A stretch of 39,267 nucleotides of DNA from the NCBI GenBank assembly GCA_937929835.1, contig CALFUU010000145.1, forward strand, positions 1 to 39,267, written 5' to 3'. Under the pieces are notes generated by a model. That model made no database searches, was not told the DNA's origin, and saw only the letters and a program-made list of their open reading frames with translations. Of the stretch, positions 1 through 8,332 are shown in pieces (the stretch's first letter is position 1; each line of letters begins with the position of its first letter). Origin of the DNA: an uncultured Saprospiraceae bacterium. Its GTDB lineage: Bacteria; Bacteroidota; Bacteroidia; Chitinophagales; Saprospiraceae. Position numbers and translations under genes: made by a program.

Positions 1-143
1 AGTTGGTCTTCATTGAATTCTTCAAGATTATTGCTGGATATTCTTAAAATGACGTCGTGCCCTCGCTCTATCGCCAGTCTTTCGATGACTTTTCCCATCT
101 TTCCATAACCTATTAGTGCCAATTTGAGTTTATAGTTGTGCAT
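1..143 (-). CDS. dapB: 4-hydroxy-tetrahydrodipicolinate reductase, N-terminal part (window edge)
   Basis: Reading from the ATG complement at 141-143, the first 47 residues begin MHNYKLKLALIGYGKMGKVI and run off the left edge. The GYGKMG motif is the N-terminal dinucleotide-binding loop of DapB, and the following ERGHD matches the Bacteroidota form of the family. DapB reduces hydroxy-tetrahydrodipicolinate with NAD(P)H in the lysine/diaminopimelate pathway, which also includes dapF at 21972. The gene is divergent from hemE with 54 bp between start codons. Only the Rossmann start is visible, so the assignment rests on that motif and could in principle be another small NAD-binding reductase. Confidence 0.8.
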   Translation of the reverse strand, partial: MHNYKLKLALIGYGKMGKVIERLAIERGHDVILRISSNNLEEFNEDQ

Positions 144-197
144 TTGATATTTTCGTGCTGCTAAGTTACTAATCAAGCCACATTATAATATAGACCT

Positions 198-1235
198 GTG
201 ATAGAGAACGATTTATTATTAAGGACCATCAGAAAGGAAAAAGTAGAACGACCACCTATCTGGTTGATGAGACAGGCTGGAAGAATCTTGCCTGAGTATC
301 GTGCTATCCGTAGTTCATTATCGGGTTTCGTGGAGTTGGTACAGACGCCTAAACTAGCTGCAGAAGTCACAGTCCAGCCAGTAGATATCTTAGGTGTGGA
401 TGCTGCAATTATCTTTTCAGATATCTTAGTTATCCCTGAGTGTATGGGCCTTGAGTATGAGCTTATCGAAAAGAAAGGTCCATATTTCCCTAAGACCATA
501 CAGTCTGAAGCCGATATCGCAGCTCTAGATGCAGGGTCATCAGCAGCAGAGAGATTGGACTATGTGTTTGATGCCTTAAATGAGACCAAGAAACTATTGG
601 CGGGTAGGGTTCCGCTCATCGGCTTCTCAGGAGCTCCGTGGACTTTGTTAGCTTATATGATCGAAGGGCAAGGCTCTAAGACTTTCTCCAAAGCCAAGGC
701 TTTTCTCTATAAGCATCCTGTAGCAGCACATAAGTTGCTGGAGAAATTAACCGAGACGATTATCGCTTACTTAAAGCTAAAGGTGGCTTCGGGAGCAGAT
801 GTACTACAGGTATTTGACTCGTGGGCGGGTATGCTCAATAAAGAGCTATATGATGCCTTCTGTTTGCCGTATCTCAAGCAAATAGTTGATTCAATAGATG
901 AGGTGCCTGTCATCGTCTTTGCCAAGGGGGCCTACTTCTCTCACAAGGAACTGACACAATTAGGCTCCGACGTTATGGGTCTTGATTGGACGATTAGTGC
1001 TGAGGTCTTCAGAGCACAGTATGGGTATGATCAAGTAGTGCAAGGGAATCTAGATCCTTGTGTGCTATATAGTGCACCATCAGAAATAGAAGCCAAGACG
1101 ACCCAGATGATTACGGATTTTGGTGGACATCATATCTGTAATCTGGGTCATGGAGTATATCCAGACACACCTTTAGACGGCGTCAAAACCTTTATAAAGA
1201 CCGTAAAAAGTCACAGTTATCCATCTACTCAGTAG
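198..1235 (+). CDS. hemE: Uroporphyrinogen decarboxylase
   Basis: HemE decarboxylates the four acetate side chains of uroporphyrinogen III to give coproporphyrinogen III, in the cytosol. The 345-residue length is normal. The family signature WLMRQAGRILPEYR lies at about residues 22-36, the IIFSDIL motif with the catalytic Asp follows near residue 70, and the C-terminal NLGHGVYPDTP segment is typical. The start is a GTG; it is chosen because the family N-terminus (IENDLLLR) begins right there and no closer ATG exists. Heme made by this pathway is what the ccmE/ccmF products at 9.4-12.6 kb handle. Family assignment is secure. Confidence 0.97.
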   Translation: MIENDLLLRTIRKEKVERPPIWLMRQAGRILPEYRAIRSSLSGFVELVQTPKLAAEVTVQPVDILGVDAAIIFSDILVIPECMGLEYELIEKKGPYFPKTIQSEADIAALDAGSSAAERLDYVFDALNETKKLLAGRVPLIGFSGAPWTLLAYMIEGQGSKTFSKAKAFLYKHPVAAHKLLEKLTETIIAYLKLKVASGADVLQVFDSWAGMLNKELYDAFCLPYLKQIVDSIDEVPVIVFAKGAYFSHKELTQLGSDVMGLDWTISAEVFRAQYGYDQVVQGNLDPCVLYSAPSEIEAKTTQMITDFGGHHICNLGHGVYPDTPLDGVKTFIKTVKSHSYPSTQ

Positions 1236-1330
1236 AATCTAAAAGTGTAGTGTACTCGTTATCAGTGACTTATACATAGTGTTAACGTTTTAGTCGCTTT
1301 GTCTTTGATAAATAGGCGGCTATCTTATAA

Positions 1331-1344
1331 ATTGCGTCCGCAAT
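1331..1344. promoter_or_regulatory. Perfect inverted repeat upstream of accD
   Basis: ATTGCG-TC-CGCAAT is a perfect 6-bp inverted repeat with a 2-bp spacer, 37 bp before the accD start codon. It could be an operator half-site pair or a very short hairpin in the leader. No regulator is assigned. Confidence 0.3.
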
Positions 1345-1381
1345 AGTCCCGTGTCTTCTCATCCCCTGAAAATATTCCCGT

Positions 1382-2236
1382 ATGGGTTGGTTTAAACGAT
1401 TTAAAGAAGGTATACAAACCGCTACTAAAAACAAAAAGGAGGCCCCTGATGGTCTTTGGTATAAGTGTAAGAAGTGCGGAGAGACAGGTACTGCTAAGGA
1501 ATTTAAAGAGGTACTCTATGTGTGCTCCAAGTGTGGGCATCACGCAAGAATAGGTTCTTACGACTACTTTGACATCATATTTGACGGAAAGCACGAAATC
1601 CTTTTTGATGATTTGGTTTCAGAAGATTTCTTAGAGTTTACGGACTTGCAATCTTATGATGCGAGATTAGAAAAAGCCAAGGATAAGACTGGACTGAATG
1701 AAGCCATCACTGTTGCTGTTGGTAAGGTAGCCAAAAAACCTCTTGTCATTGCCGCTATGGATTTTACCTTTATAGGCGGTTCTATGGGGTCAGTTATGGG
1801 AGAAAAGATCGCTAGAGCCATAGATTATTGTATCAAGAATAAGACACCCTTTATGATCATCTCTAAGACAGGAGGTGCACGTATGATGGAGTCAGCTTTT
1901 TCATTGATGCAGATGGCCAAGACATCAGCCAAGTTATCACAATTGGCTGCGGCCAAAATACCTTATATTTCATTTTTATCAGATCCTACCACAGGGGGTG
2001 TCACAGCTTCATTTGCGATGCTTGGAGATATTAATTTTTCTGAGCCAGGTGCGCTGATAGGCTTTGCTGGTCCTAGGGTCATCAAGGAAACAATAAAGAA
2101 GGACCTACCAGAAGGATTCCAGAGTTCAGAATTTTTATTGGATCACGGATTCCTAGATTTTATAGTAGAGCGCCAACACCTAAAAGCAAAGATTGCTGAT
2201 ATGCTATCAATGTTCTATGTGTCTACTGCGGCATAA
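1382..2236 (+). CDS. accD: Acetyl-CoA carboxylase carboxyltransferase subunit beta
   Basis: AccD pairs with AccA to transfer the carboxyl group from carboxybiotin to acetyl-CoA, giving malonyl-CoA for fatty acid synthesis. The N-terminal four-cysteine zinc ribbon is intact (C29, C32, C48, C51). The crotonase-fold carboxyltransferase domain follows, with the MDFTFIGGSMGSVMGEK and SKTGGARMMES segments that hold the oxyanion-hole glycines. The 284-residue length is standard. Its last 14 bp overlap the convergent bshC gene, so the two transcripts must run into each other's coding region. A small inverted repeat lies upstream at 1331-1344. Confidence 0.97.
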   Translation: MGWFKRFKEGIQTATKNKKEAPDGLWYKCKKCGETGTAKEFKEVLYVCSKCGHHARIGSYDYFDIIFDGKHEILFDDLVSEDFLEFTDLQSYDARLEKAKDKTGLNEAITVAVGKVAKKPLVIAAMDFTFIGGSMGSVMGEKIARAIDYCIKNKTPFMIISKTGGARMMESAFSLMQMAKTSAKLSQLAAAKIPYISFLSDPTTGGVTASFAMLGDINFSEPGALIGFAGPRVIKETIKKDLPEGFQSSEFLLDHGFLDFIVERQHLKAKIADMLSMFYVSTAA

Positions 2237-3818
2237 AAATCTTAAACGTTTTATCAAAAGGATCACAGTGTGGGAGTAAATCTTTGATGATACCCACTCC
2301 ATATGCTGATACATATTGTAAGATATTGTCGTGCCGTTCTTGTAATCCTTTAGGAAATAAGGTGCTCTTAAGTTTGGTCATCCTGTTGAGATTGACCTCC
2401 TCTTTTTGTTTCAGAGATTTTTTGAGTTTACTTTCTAAGTAGTCTAGACTCTTAATGCCCTTCGTTGCCTCTGCTGCTGCTGTTTTTTTGAGACTGGGAT
2501 CTATAGAGCCTATATGATTTTCGATTTTAGTGTAGAGTTCCGTCAACTCTTGTTTGAAATCTGTGAGTGCATAGTCAGGTTCAGTGGCAGAAGAAAGGAG
2601 CATTGTCGTCAAGTCATTTTCATTACGGAAGAGGTCATCTAGACCCAAGCCCAGTTTGCTTCTCTGCTTATCCATAGATGCCGTAAGTATCATACCAGAC
2701 TGACGTCTCACCAGCATAGGATAGGGGACACCAAAGTACTCAAACTGAGACTTCCGCTCTGCCCAATAGGCCAACTCACCGCCACCACCGATATAAGCGA
2801 GATTAGGTAAGATACTATCCTCGAAGATAGGTCGCATCACCACATTAGGGCTGAAGCGCTCTGGATGTTCCTGTAGTAAATTGAGTATCTCTGCCTCCGT
2901 AAATGACAGGTCTGTATCTAGTATGGCATACCGCCCATCCTCAAAGACGATTCTATTCCGACCTGTAGATTTTTCATTATGGAAGAGATTTATTTCCCTA
3001 ACAAAAGCCTGTGAGTCGTAACCCAATTTTTCTTTTATGGCCTCCTGAGTTGCGTTGACTAAGTGGTGACTGGCCCGCTGGGTCAATTCTTTTGCCATAT
3101 GTGGTGCAAAGGCAGCCTTGAGCCGTGGGTCGCCCATACGAAGTATGACCAAGCCCAACTCATCAAATAGTCTATGCGTCAGCTTGAAACTGAACTCTCC
3201 ATAGGAGGCACTGCTAGAGGCATCTTCTTTGAGACGCTTTATAAGATCTGAGGCCTTAGATCTATCACCTAGAATATGCTCTACTTCATCGAGCACAGGT
3301 ATAAGACCCTCGGTATCTAGTAGGCCCACAGAACCTAATGCTTCTCTTTCCCAAGTGATTGTTTTCCCATATAGATGCAGATGATTGATCTCTTCAAAAT
3401 CGTGGTCTTCACCGCCGATGACAAAGACTGGTATGATCTTCTTATCAGGAAAATCTTTATTAAGTCTCGCTGCAAGATTAATAGCAGACAATATTTTGAA
3501 AACATAATATAAGGGACCTGTCAGTAGCGAAGGCTGATGCGCTGTTATGACGGTATAACTATCGTCACTGCTTAGAGCCTCTATGTGTTTATTAGTGGCA
3601 TCAGAGCTGGGCAGTTGGCTGTACTGGTCTTTGATGACTTGTTGGAGTAGGGCTCTATCATAAGTGACGCCTTCTCGGTCTTTGATTATCTGAGAGAAGG
3701 CTTCATAGCTAAAGGGATATTGTATAAAGCCTTGCAACTTCTCCGGATGTAACAAGTAATCTCTATCTCTAGCTGAGAATTGTGTTAGATGCTGGGGGTG
3801 GATTGATTCTACTTTCAT
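2223..3818 (-). CDS. bshC: Bacillithiol biosynthesis cysteine-adding enzyme BshC
   Basis: BshC adds cysteine to glucosaminyl-malate, the last step of bacillithiol synthesis; bacillithiol is the low-molecular-weight thiol of many Firmicutes and Bacteroidota. The 531 residues match the family length. Family landmarks are the TAHQPSLLTGPLYYVFKI segment near residue 95, the VIGGEDHDFEEIN motif near residue 130, and the GGGGELAYWAERKSQFE stretch near residue 345. A C-terminal coiled-coil region (KKSLKQKEEVN) is also typical. A TACTTTTG promoter box ends 16 nt before the ATG. The bshA and bshB genes are not in this window. The gene ends inside accD (14-bp convergent overlap). Confidence 0.93.
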   Translation of the reverse strand: MKVESIHPQHLTQFSARDRDYLLHPEKLQGFIQYPFSYEAFSQIIKDREGVTYDRALLQQVIKDQYSQLPSSDATNKHIEALSSDDSYTVITAHQPSLLTGPLYYVFKILSAINLAARLNKDFPDKKIIPVFVIGGEDHDFEEINHLHLYGKTITWEREALGSVGLLDTEGLIPVLDEVEHILGDRSKASDLIKRLKEDASSSASYGEFSFKLTHRLFDELGLVILRMGDPRLKAAFAPHMAKELTQRASHHLVNATQEAIKEKLGYDSQAFVREINLFHNEKSTGRNRIVFEDGRYAILDTDLSFTEAEILNLLQEHPERFSPNVVMRPIFEDSILPNLAYIGGGGELAYWAERKSQFEYFGVPYPMLVRRQSGMILTASMDKQRSKLGLGLDDLFRNENDLTTMLLSSATEPDYALTDFKQELTELYTKIENHIGSIDPSLKKTAAAEATKGIKSLDYLESKLKKSLKQKEEVNLNRMTKLKSTLFPKGLQERHDNILQYVSAYGVGIIKDLLPHCDPFDKTFKIFMPQ

Positions 3819-3834
3819 AGGCTTTGCGCTGACA

Positions 3835-3842
3835 CAAAAGTA
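3835..3842 (-). promoter_or_regulatory. Bacteroidota -7 promoter box for bshC
   Basis: On the minus strand this reads TACTTTTG, matching the Bacteroidota sigma-ABfr -7 consensus TAnnTTTG. It ends 16 nt before the bshC ATG, the same spacing as in front of purB. No clear TTG -33 element is seen. Confidence 0.6.
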
Positions 3843-3882
3843 GGAATTAAAATAGGGGTGGAATGTTTAATGAGGTAGGGGC

Positions 3883-3918
3883 AAAAAAAATAAGAGGTTG
3901 ATCTTTTTCAACCTCTTA
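3883..3918 (-). terminator. Intrinsic terminator, minus strand, upstream of bshC
   Basis: A perfect 11-bp stem (TAAGAGGTTGA at 3891-3901 with TCAACCTCTTA at 3908-3918) has a 6-nt loop and is followed on the minus strand by eight U residues. It sits upstream of, not downstream of, bshC, so it must end some other minus-strand transcript or attenuate bshC. It is the strongest terminator in this part of the window. Confidence 0.85.
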
Positions 3919-4015
3919 CAGGGCAATATTTAAAAATCAGTTAAACTTTTAAAGTTGTAGAACCTTGTAAGGCTCACGATATCTAGATACCCAAAACATA
4001 CAATGTGCTGCCTTA
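3883..4015 (-). ncRNA. Candidate structured RNA or attenuator ending in a strong terminator
   Basis: The 343-bp gap 3819-4161 between the divergent bshC and purM genes holds no ORF, but the minus strand has a chain of helices. Helix P1 pairs 4010-4015 with 3968-3973 (TAAGGC/GCCTTA) and is extended by CAC/GTG (4005-4007 with 3975-3977) around a small inner hairpin at 3978-3991. A second possible helix P2 pairs 3966-3971 with 3915-3920 (CTTACA/TGTAAG) plus GG/CC after a mismatch. P2 uses bases from both the P1 3' arm and the terminator 5' arm, so the two folds exclude each other. The RNA ends in an 11-bp terminator. It may be a free small RNA or a regulated bshC leader. I see no TAnnTTTG promoter upstream on this strand, and the 5' end is uncertain. 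Confidence 0.45.
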
Positions 4016-4140
4016 GAAAGTAAAAAAAATGAAATTGTGGGTAGATGCGCTTTTATGTAGCTGATAATCAAGTAGTTAGTGAGAAAAAATATTTAAAATT
4101 TATTCTTAGATAATTGGGTCTAGCCCTTGATAAGGAGCGT

Positions 4141-4148
4141 TATCTTTG
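4141..4148 (+). promoter_or_regulatory. Bacteroidota -7 promoter box for purM
   Basis: TATCTTTG matches TAnnTTTG exactly and ends 13 nt before the purM ATG at 4162. No well-spaced TTG is found; the nearest candidate is at 4114-4116, 24 nt upstream of the box. Confidence 0.6.
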
Positions 4149-4161
4149 AGCTCAACTATGT

Positions 4162-5337
4162 ATGATGTCAGATCCTAAGCGTTACGAATTACGAGGGGTA
4201 TCCGCCTCCAAAAGCGAAGTCCATCAAGCCATAAAGGGTCTGGATAAGGGACTTTATCCTACTGCTTTCTGTAAGATATTACCTGATGTAGCAGGAGGCG
4301 ACGATGCTTACGTCAATTTGATGCACGCAGATACCGCAGGGACCAAGACGAGTCTAGCGTATATGTACTGGAAAGAGACCGGAGATCTGAGTGTCTGGGG
4401 TGGCATTGCTCAAGATGCTATTGTGATGAATCTAGATGATATGGCCTGTGTAGGTATTACAGAAGGGATATTACTGAGCTCGACTATAGGCCGTAACAAA
4501 AATCTGATCAGCGGGGATGTCATCAAGGAAATCATACAAAGTACAGCAGCATTCTGTGATATGCTCACCGATCACGGTATCGATATTCATCTCGCTGGTG
4601 GCGAAACTGCCGACGTAGGAGATATTGTGAGGACCATAGATGTGGGCTTTACAGCCTTTGCTAGAGCCAAGAAAGATGACCTTATCATCAATACCATCAA
4701 GCCTGGTCAAGTTATCGTAGGCTTGGCTTCTTATGGCCAGAGTAATTATGAGAAGGCATATAATGGTGGAATGGGCAGCAATGGCTTGACCTCTGCGCGC
4801 CACGACGTCTTTGCACACCGCTATGCTGAACTCTACCCCGATAGCTTTGATGCCAACACACCTCGAGAGGTGATCTTTACAGGTACAAGAGAATTGACAG
4901 AAACGATCTCTATAGATGGTCAAGACATACCACTAGGCAAGTTGGTGCTTTCACCTACGCGGACTTATCTCCCTGTGCTTAAGCGCTTGCTCGATGAATA
5001 CAGATCCCAGATACACGGTATCATACACAATACAGGTGGAGCACATACCAAGGTCAAAAAGTTTGCCCCTGGCACCAGAGTCGTCAAGGACAACTTATTG
5101 TCTATACCTCCTTTGTTTGATCTCATTCAAAAAGAATCTGGTACTACATTGGAGGAAATGTTTCAGGTCTTCAATATGGGTACGCGGTTGGAGTTGTATG
5201 TAGATCAAGAGATTGCTCCAGATATGATTTCTGTCATCCAATCCTTTGGTATTGATGCGCAGGTTATCGGTAGAGTAGAGGCCGCAGCCGCAGCCGAAGT
5301 GATCGTCAATCACAATGGGGAAGTACTGACGTATTAA
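4162..5337 (+). CDS. purM: Phosphoribosylformylglycinamidine cyclo-ligase
   Basis: PurM (AIR synthetase) closes the imidazole ring in purine synthesis, using ATP. The 391-residue protein is longer than the E. coli enzyme but fits the Bacteroidota type. Landmarks are MHADTAGTKTSLAYMYWK near residue 54, the GGIAQDAIVMNLDDMACVG stretch with the metal/ATP-binding aspartates near residue 80, and LAGGETADVGDIVRTID near residue 148. The C-terminal AIRS_C half contains HNTGGAHTKVKKF. Two in-frame ATGs (4162, 4165) begin the gene; either may be used. It is followed by a convergent pair that includes purB, another purine gene. Confidence 0.93.
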   Translation: MMSDPKRYELRGVSASKSEVHQAIKGLDKGLYPTAFCKILPDVAGGDDAYVNLMHADTAGTKTSLAYMYWKETGDLSVWGGIAQDAIVMNLDDMACVGITEGILLSSTIGRNKNLISGDVIKEIIQSTAAFCDMLTDHGIDIHLAGGETADVGDIVRTIDVGFTAFARAKKDDLIINTIKPGQVIVGLASYGQSNYEKAYNGGMGSNGLTSARHDVFAHRYAELYPDSFDANTPREVIFTGTRELTETISIDGQDIPLGKLVLSPTRTYLPVLKRLLDEYRSQIHGIIHNTGGAHTKVKKFAPGTRVVKDNLLSIPPLFDLIQKESGTTLEEMFQVFNMGTRLELYVDQEIAPDMISVIQSFGIDAQVIGRVEAAAAAEVIVNHNGEVLTY

Positions 5338-5359
5338 GGTTTTTTCCTTAAGTCAATAT

Positions 5360-5761
5360 TTACTCTTCTTCATCCATAGGATTGGTGTTGTCTCCATCAA
5401 ACTTCTCAATGATGCCTTTGACCATTTTTTCACCTTCGTCAAAGACTGATTTGATCGTCGAAGAACTGTCTTCCATACTATCTGTCAGATCGCTTATACC
5501 TTCCTTGCCTTTCTCTATAAGGTCTTCACCGACAGATTTTATTTTGTCTATGTCGATATTCGCTTCTACAGTATCCTTCGTCTTCTGATAGACCATCCCA
5601 GCTTGCTCGACGATTTTGCCAGAACTGGTTTTGAGATTGTCTACAGCAGAGGTGATATACTCTTTCTCTAATAGATCATCGATAAATTCCATAGACTTGC
5701 CAGAAGCTTCTGTGGCTTTCTTTCCAGAATTGAAGAGTAGCTTGATAAGTTTCTTAACCAT
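5360..5761 (-). CDS. Small helical protein of unknown function, downstream of purB
   Basis: I do not recognise this 133-residue protein. It is almost wholly amphipathic helix, rich in Lys, Glu and Asp, with repeated patterns such as DNLKTSSGKIVEQ and GEDLIEKGKEGISDL and an acidic tail (NPMDEEE). There is no signal peptide or membrane segment. The pattern recalls YtxH-like or apolipoprotein-like helical proteins, but that is only a resemblance. It lies 18 bp after purB on the same strand and is probably cotranscribed with it. It faces purM tail to tail with 22 bp between stops, so no room remains for a separate terminator. Confidence 0.7.
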   Translation of the reverse strand: MVKKLIKLLFNSGKKATEASGKSMEFIDDLLEKEYITSAVDNLKTSSGKIVEQAGMVYQKTKDTVEANIDIDKIKSVGEDLIEKGKEGISDLTDSMEDSSSTIKSVFDEGEKMVKGIIEKFDGDNTNPMDEEE

Positions 5762-5779
5762 AAGGCGATACGTTTTAAA

Positions 5780-7108
5780 TTAGGGATACCCTATATAATT
5801 ATGCGGAGAAATGGCATTTAGTTCCTCTTTTACGGATTCTTTTACATCTAACTCTGTAATAAAGTGCTTTATAGAGTTCTTATCAATCTTATTATTGCCC
5901 CGCGTAAGTGCCTTGAGTGCCTCATAGGGTTTAGGGTAGCCTTCTCGTCTCAGTATATTTTGGATGGCTTCTGAGACGACAGCCCAGTTGTTATCTAGAT
6001 CTGCATTCAGTTTATCGATGTTGATTTCTATTTTACTCAGACCTTTTTTGAGAGACTTAATTGCTATGCAGGTATGCGCAAAGGGGACGCCTATATTTCT
6101 TGTAACTGTACTATCGGTAAGGTCTCTTTGTAGTCTAGAGATAGGCAGTTTTTCTGATAAAAAGGTGAAGATACCATTGGCCATACCGAAATTGCCTTCC
6201 GCATTTTCGAAGTCGATAGGATTAACTTTATGAGGCATCGCAGAAGAACCCACCTCATTAGCGATGACCTTTTGCTTAAAATAATCCATACTGATATAGG
6301 TCCACATATCTCGACATAAGTCGATGAGGATACGATTGATCCGAGAGACATTATCAAAGACAGCGGCAAAGTGATCATAATGACTAATCTGGGTTGTATA
6401 CTGGGATCTGATCAAGCCCATATCGTCTATCAACGCATCTGCAAAGCCTTTCCAATCTACAGCAGGGAAAGCAACGCGGTGCGCATTGAAGTTTCCTGTA
6501 GCTCCACCAAATTTTGCTTTTATAGGCAAATCCTTGAGCAAGTTCATCTGATCGATAAGACGTTCTACAAAGACCATTATTTCCTTGCCCATAGAAGAGG
6601 GGCTAGCAGCCTGTCCGTGTGTCCTGGAGAGCATCGGGATGCCTCTGTACTCGGCAGCTAGCTCCGTCAAGTTGACAATTAAGTCATCAATCTGTGGGTA
6701 GAAGTCTGCATCTAGATAATCCTTGAGCATCAACGGCATCGCTGTATTGTTGATGTCCTGTGAGGTCAATGCAAAGTGTACCCACTCTTGCATCGCAGCG
6801 AGGCCTTCATTGTCGAGCTTTTCTTTGATAAAATATTCGACTGCCTTGACATCGTGATTGGTTGTGGCTTCTATGGCTTTAATAGCTTGAGCATCTGCCT
6901 CAGAAAAATTATCTGCTATACTGACCAGGAAGTCAACTTTATCCCCAAGGCTGGATAGTTGCGGCAGGTCTAGCTGTATAAGTGCTAAGAGATAATTAAT
7001 CTCTACACGGACTCTATATTTGATGAGGGCATATTCTGAAAAGTATTCTTGGAGGACTTTCGTCTTAGAATGATATCGTCCATCTATAGGGGAAACAGCT
7101 TTAAGCAT
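5780..7108 (-). CDS. purB: Adenylosuccinate lyase
   Basis: PurB cleaves fumarate from SAICAR and from adenylosuccinate, acting twice in purine synthesis. The 442-residue protein starts with the E. coli-type N-terminus (SPIDGRY, residues 6-12). Active-site motifs are present: TSQDINNTA at 115-123, the RTHGQAASPS segment with His164, and the superfamily signature GSSAMPHKVNPIDFE at 287-301 with the catalytic loop Ser289. A TACTTTTG box lies 16 nt upstream of the ATG. It is followed closely by a small helical gene. Confidence 0.97.
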   Translation of the reverse strand: MLKAVSPIDGRYHSKTKVLQEYFSEYALIKYRVRVEINYLLALIQLDLPQLSSLGDKVDFLVSIADNFSEADAQAIKAIEATTNHDVKAVEYFIKEKLDNEGLAAMQEWVHFALTSQDINNTAMPLMLKDYLDADFYPQIDDLIVNLTELAAEYRGIPMLSRTHGQAASPSSMGKEIMVFVERLIDQMNLLKDLPIKAKFGGATGNFNAHRVAFPAVDWKGFADALIDDMGLIRSQYTTQISHYDHFAAVFDNVSRINRILIDLCRDMWTYISMDYFKQKVIANEVGSSAMPHKVNPIDFENAEGNFGMANGIFTFLSEKLPISRLQRDLTDSTVTRNIGVPFAHTCIAIKSLKKGLSKIEINIDKLNADLDNNWAVVSEAIQNILRREGYPKPYEALKALTRGNNKIDKNSIKHFITELDVKESVKEELNAISPHNYIGYP

Positions 7109-7124
7109 AGCGCATAATTTGCTG

Positions 7125-7132
7125 CAAAAGTA
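7125..7132 (-). promoter_or_regulatory. Bacteroidota -7 promoter box for purB
   Basis: On the minus strand this reads TACTTTTG, ending 16 nt before the purB ATG. Sequence and spacing are identical to the bshC box. No -33 TTG was found at the usual distance. Confidence 0.6.
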
Positions 7133-7444
7133 CGGTTATATGTATGAATGATGAGCTATATAGACAAGTTTGACTCAATGTCAACCTATAGCAGAATAGG
7201 CTAAAAAGTTACTGTTACAGTATCCCCTTCGCTAGTATTAAATGAGAGTGCACCCTGGCACAATTAGGTGGGGGTACAGCAAGTTGAAGTGTACAATAGT
7301 ATGGATGATGAATTAGATCGAGAATTGAGGGTTGGCTTAAAAAACGAAAAACCCTACTCTTTAGTAAGGTTTTTCGAAATCCATTTTTTCATTATCTATC
7401 CATATACAAGACATTCAAATAAGACTTTACCCCTATGTGTGGCT
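7133..7444. other. Intergenic region between purB and the acyltransferase operon
   Basis: No credible gene is present. The region holds a perfect ACTGT-T-ACAGT inverted repeat (7211-7221), a possible 8-bp helix pairing 7220-7227 (GTATCCCC) with 7270-7277 (GGGGGTAC, one G-T pair), and the strong terminator at 7345-7376. The enclosed GTGC/GCAC pair gives this 60-bp stretch a folded look on either strand, but no promoter or ORF supports a transcript. Confidence 0.4.
7345..7376 (-). terminator. Terminator after the ccmE-to-acyltransferase operon
   Basis: CGAAAAACC (7345-7353) pairs with GGTTTTTCG (7368-7376), and TACT pairs with AGTA inside, separated by one C/A mismatch and closed by a CTTT loop. 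The stem carries A and T runs on both sides, so it may work in either direction. It lies about 70 nt past the stop of the gene at 7445. Confidence 0.75.
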
Positions 7445-8332
7445 CTACTTTTTTTTGTAATCCAAGTATTGCTTAAATCTTTTGTGTGTCCATAGCCAAG
7501 ATTCTGGGCTTTGGCGTAAGAGTTTTTCTAGGTGTTCCTTATAGCGAGTGGTGATCTGCTCTGATGTCAATCCTGCATCTTTCTTGGCCAATTGGACAAT
7601 TTCAATCTCATATCGGCCTCGACCTACCCTGTGTATATCAATACTATAGATAGCAAGATCCGCTTGAGCAGCGTAGATTGCTGCTCCGTGATGAAATCGG
7701 GCTGTACCACCTAAGAAGGGCAGCTCTAAGAACCGTTCCTTGCCGGATGGTCGCTGATCTGCGATAAAGACGAGTGCTTCTGGGTTTGATTTATTGTGCA
7801 GTCCTTGAAGGTATTTGCCTGTTTCCCTAGAGGGTACGACACTCACATTATTGCCAGACCGTCCATTGATCATATAATTATTGATCAGCGGGTTGGCTAT
7901 CAATTTGACAATACCGACTATGTGATGCTCCATCTGCAGGCCTAGGCAGATAGGACCCCATTCCCAGTTATTATAATGTTGGCTGTAGGTGATGAGGTGT
8001 TCGTTAGCCGTGTAAGCTTTAGCTAGGATTTCTGGGTTCCTGAGCTTAAATCTTGGGATAAGTTTCTCTGGATGGATCGCTAAGCCTTTGAAAGATTCTA
8101 GGATGATATCGACAAAGTTCTTATAGAAGTTGTTGGCAATTGTGGCTCTTTCGACTTGAGTTTTTTCTGGAAAGCAGTAGGCTAGATTTTGATCTATGAC
8201 CGACCTTCTATAGCCAAATATATCTTTCAGTATAAATCTAAGAATGTCTGATAACCTGTAGAGAAGAGGAAATGGAATGAATTTGAATAACCCGACGACT
8301 AATCTAAATCCTATATATGACAGTCTATGCAC
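7445..8332 (-). CDS. LpxL/HtrB-family lipid A (lysophospholipid) acyltransferase
   Basis: This 295-residue protein belongs to the bacterial lipid A acyltransferase family, which transfers a fatty acyl chain to the lipid A precursor at the inner membrane. The HX4E catalytic motif is seen as HYNNWE (H119, E124). Other family segments are the NLAYCFPEKT region near residue 50 and FIADQRPSGKERFLELPFLGG near residue 195. The N-terminus (residues 8-38) is hydrophobic and likely membrane-attached. The start is GTG, sharing its G with the TAG stop of the upstream small gene (TAGTG), so translation is probably coupled. It is the last gene of the ccmE operon. Its exact acyl chain and position on lipid A cannot be told. 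Confidence 0.88.
   Translation of the reverse strand: MHRLSYIGFRLVVGLFKFIPFPLLYRLSDILRFILKDIFGYRRSVIDQNLAYCFPEKTQVERATIANNFYKNFVDIILESFKGLAIHPEKLIPRFKLRNPEILAKAYTANEHLITYSQHYNNWEWGPICLGLQMEHHIVGIVKLIANPLINNYMINGRSGNNVSVVPSRETGKYLQGLHNKSNPEALVFIADQRPSGKERFLELPFLGGTARFHHGAAIYAAQADLAIYSIDIHRVGRGRYEIEIVQLAKKDAGLTSEQITTRYKEHLEKLLRQSPESWLWTHKRFKQYLDYKKK

Noticed and set aside
3883-4015. Firm call of 6S RNA or another known RNA family
   Set aside because: I cannot recall the sequence model well enough to match it, so it is left as an unnamed candidate.
7268-7495. Plus-strand ORF of 75 codons before the acyltransferase gene
   Set aside because: It runs through the terminator hairpin and into the end of the acyltransferase gene, and starts at GTG. 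It is a shadow of non-coding sequence.
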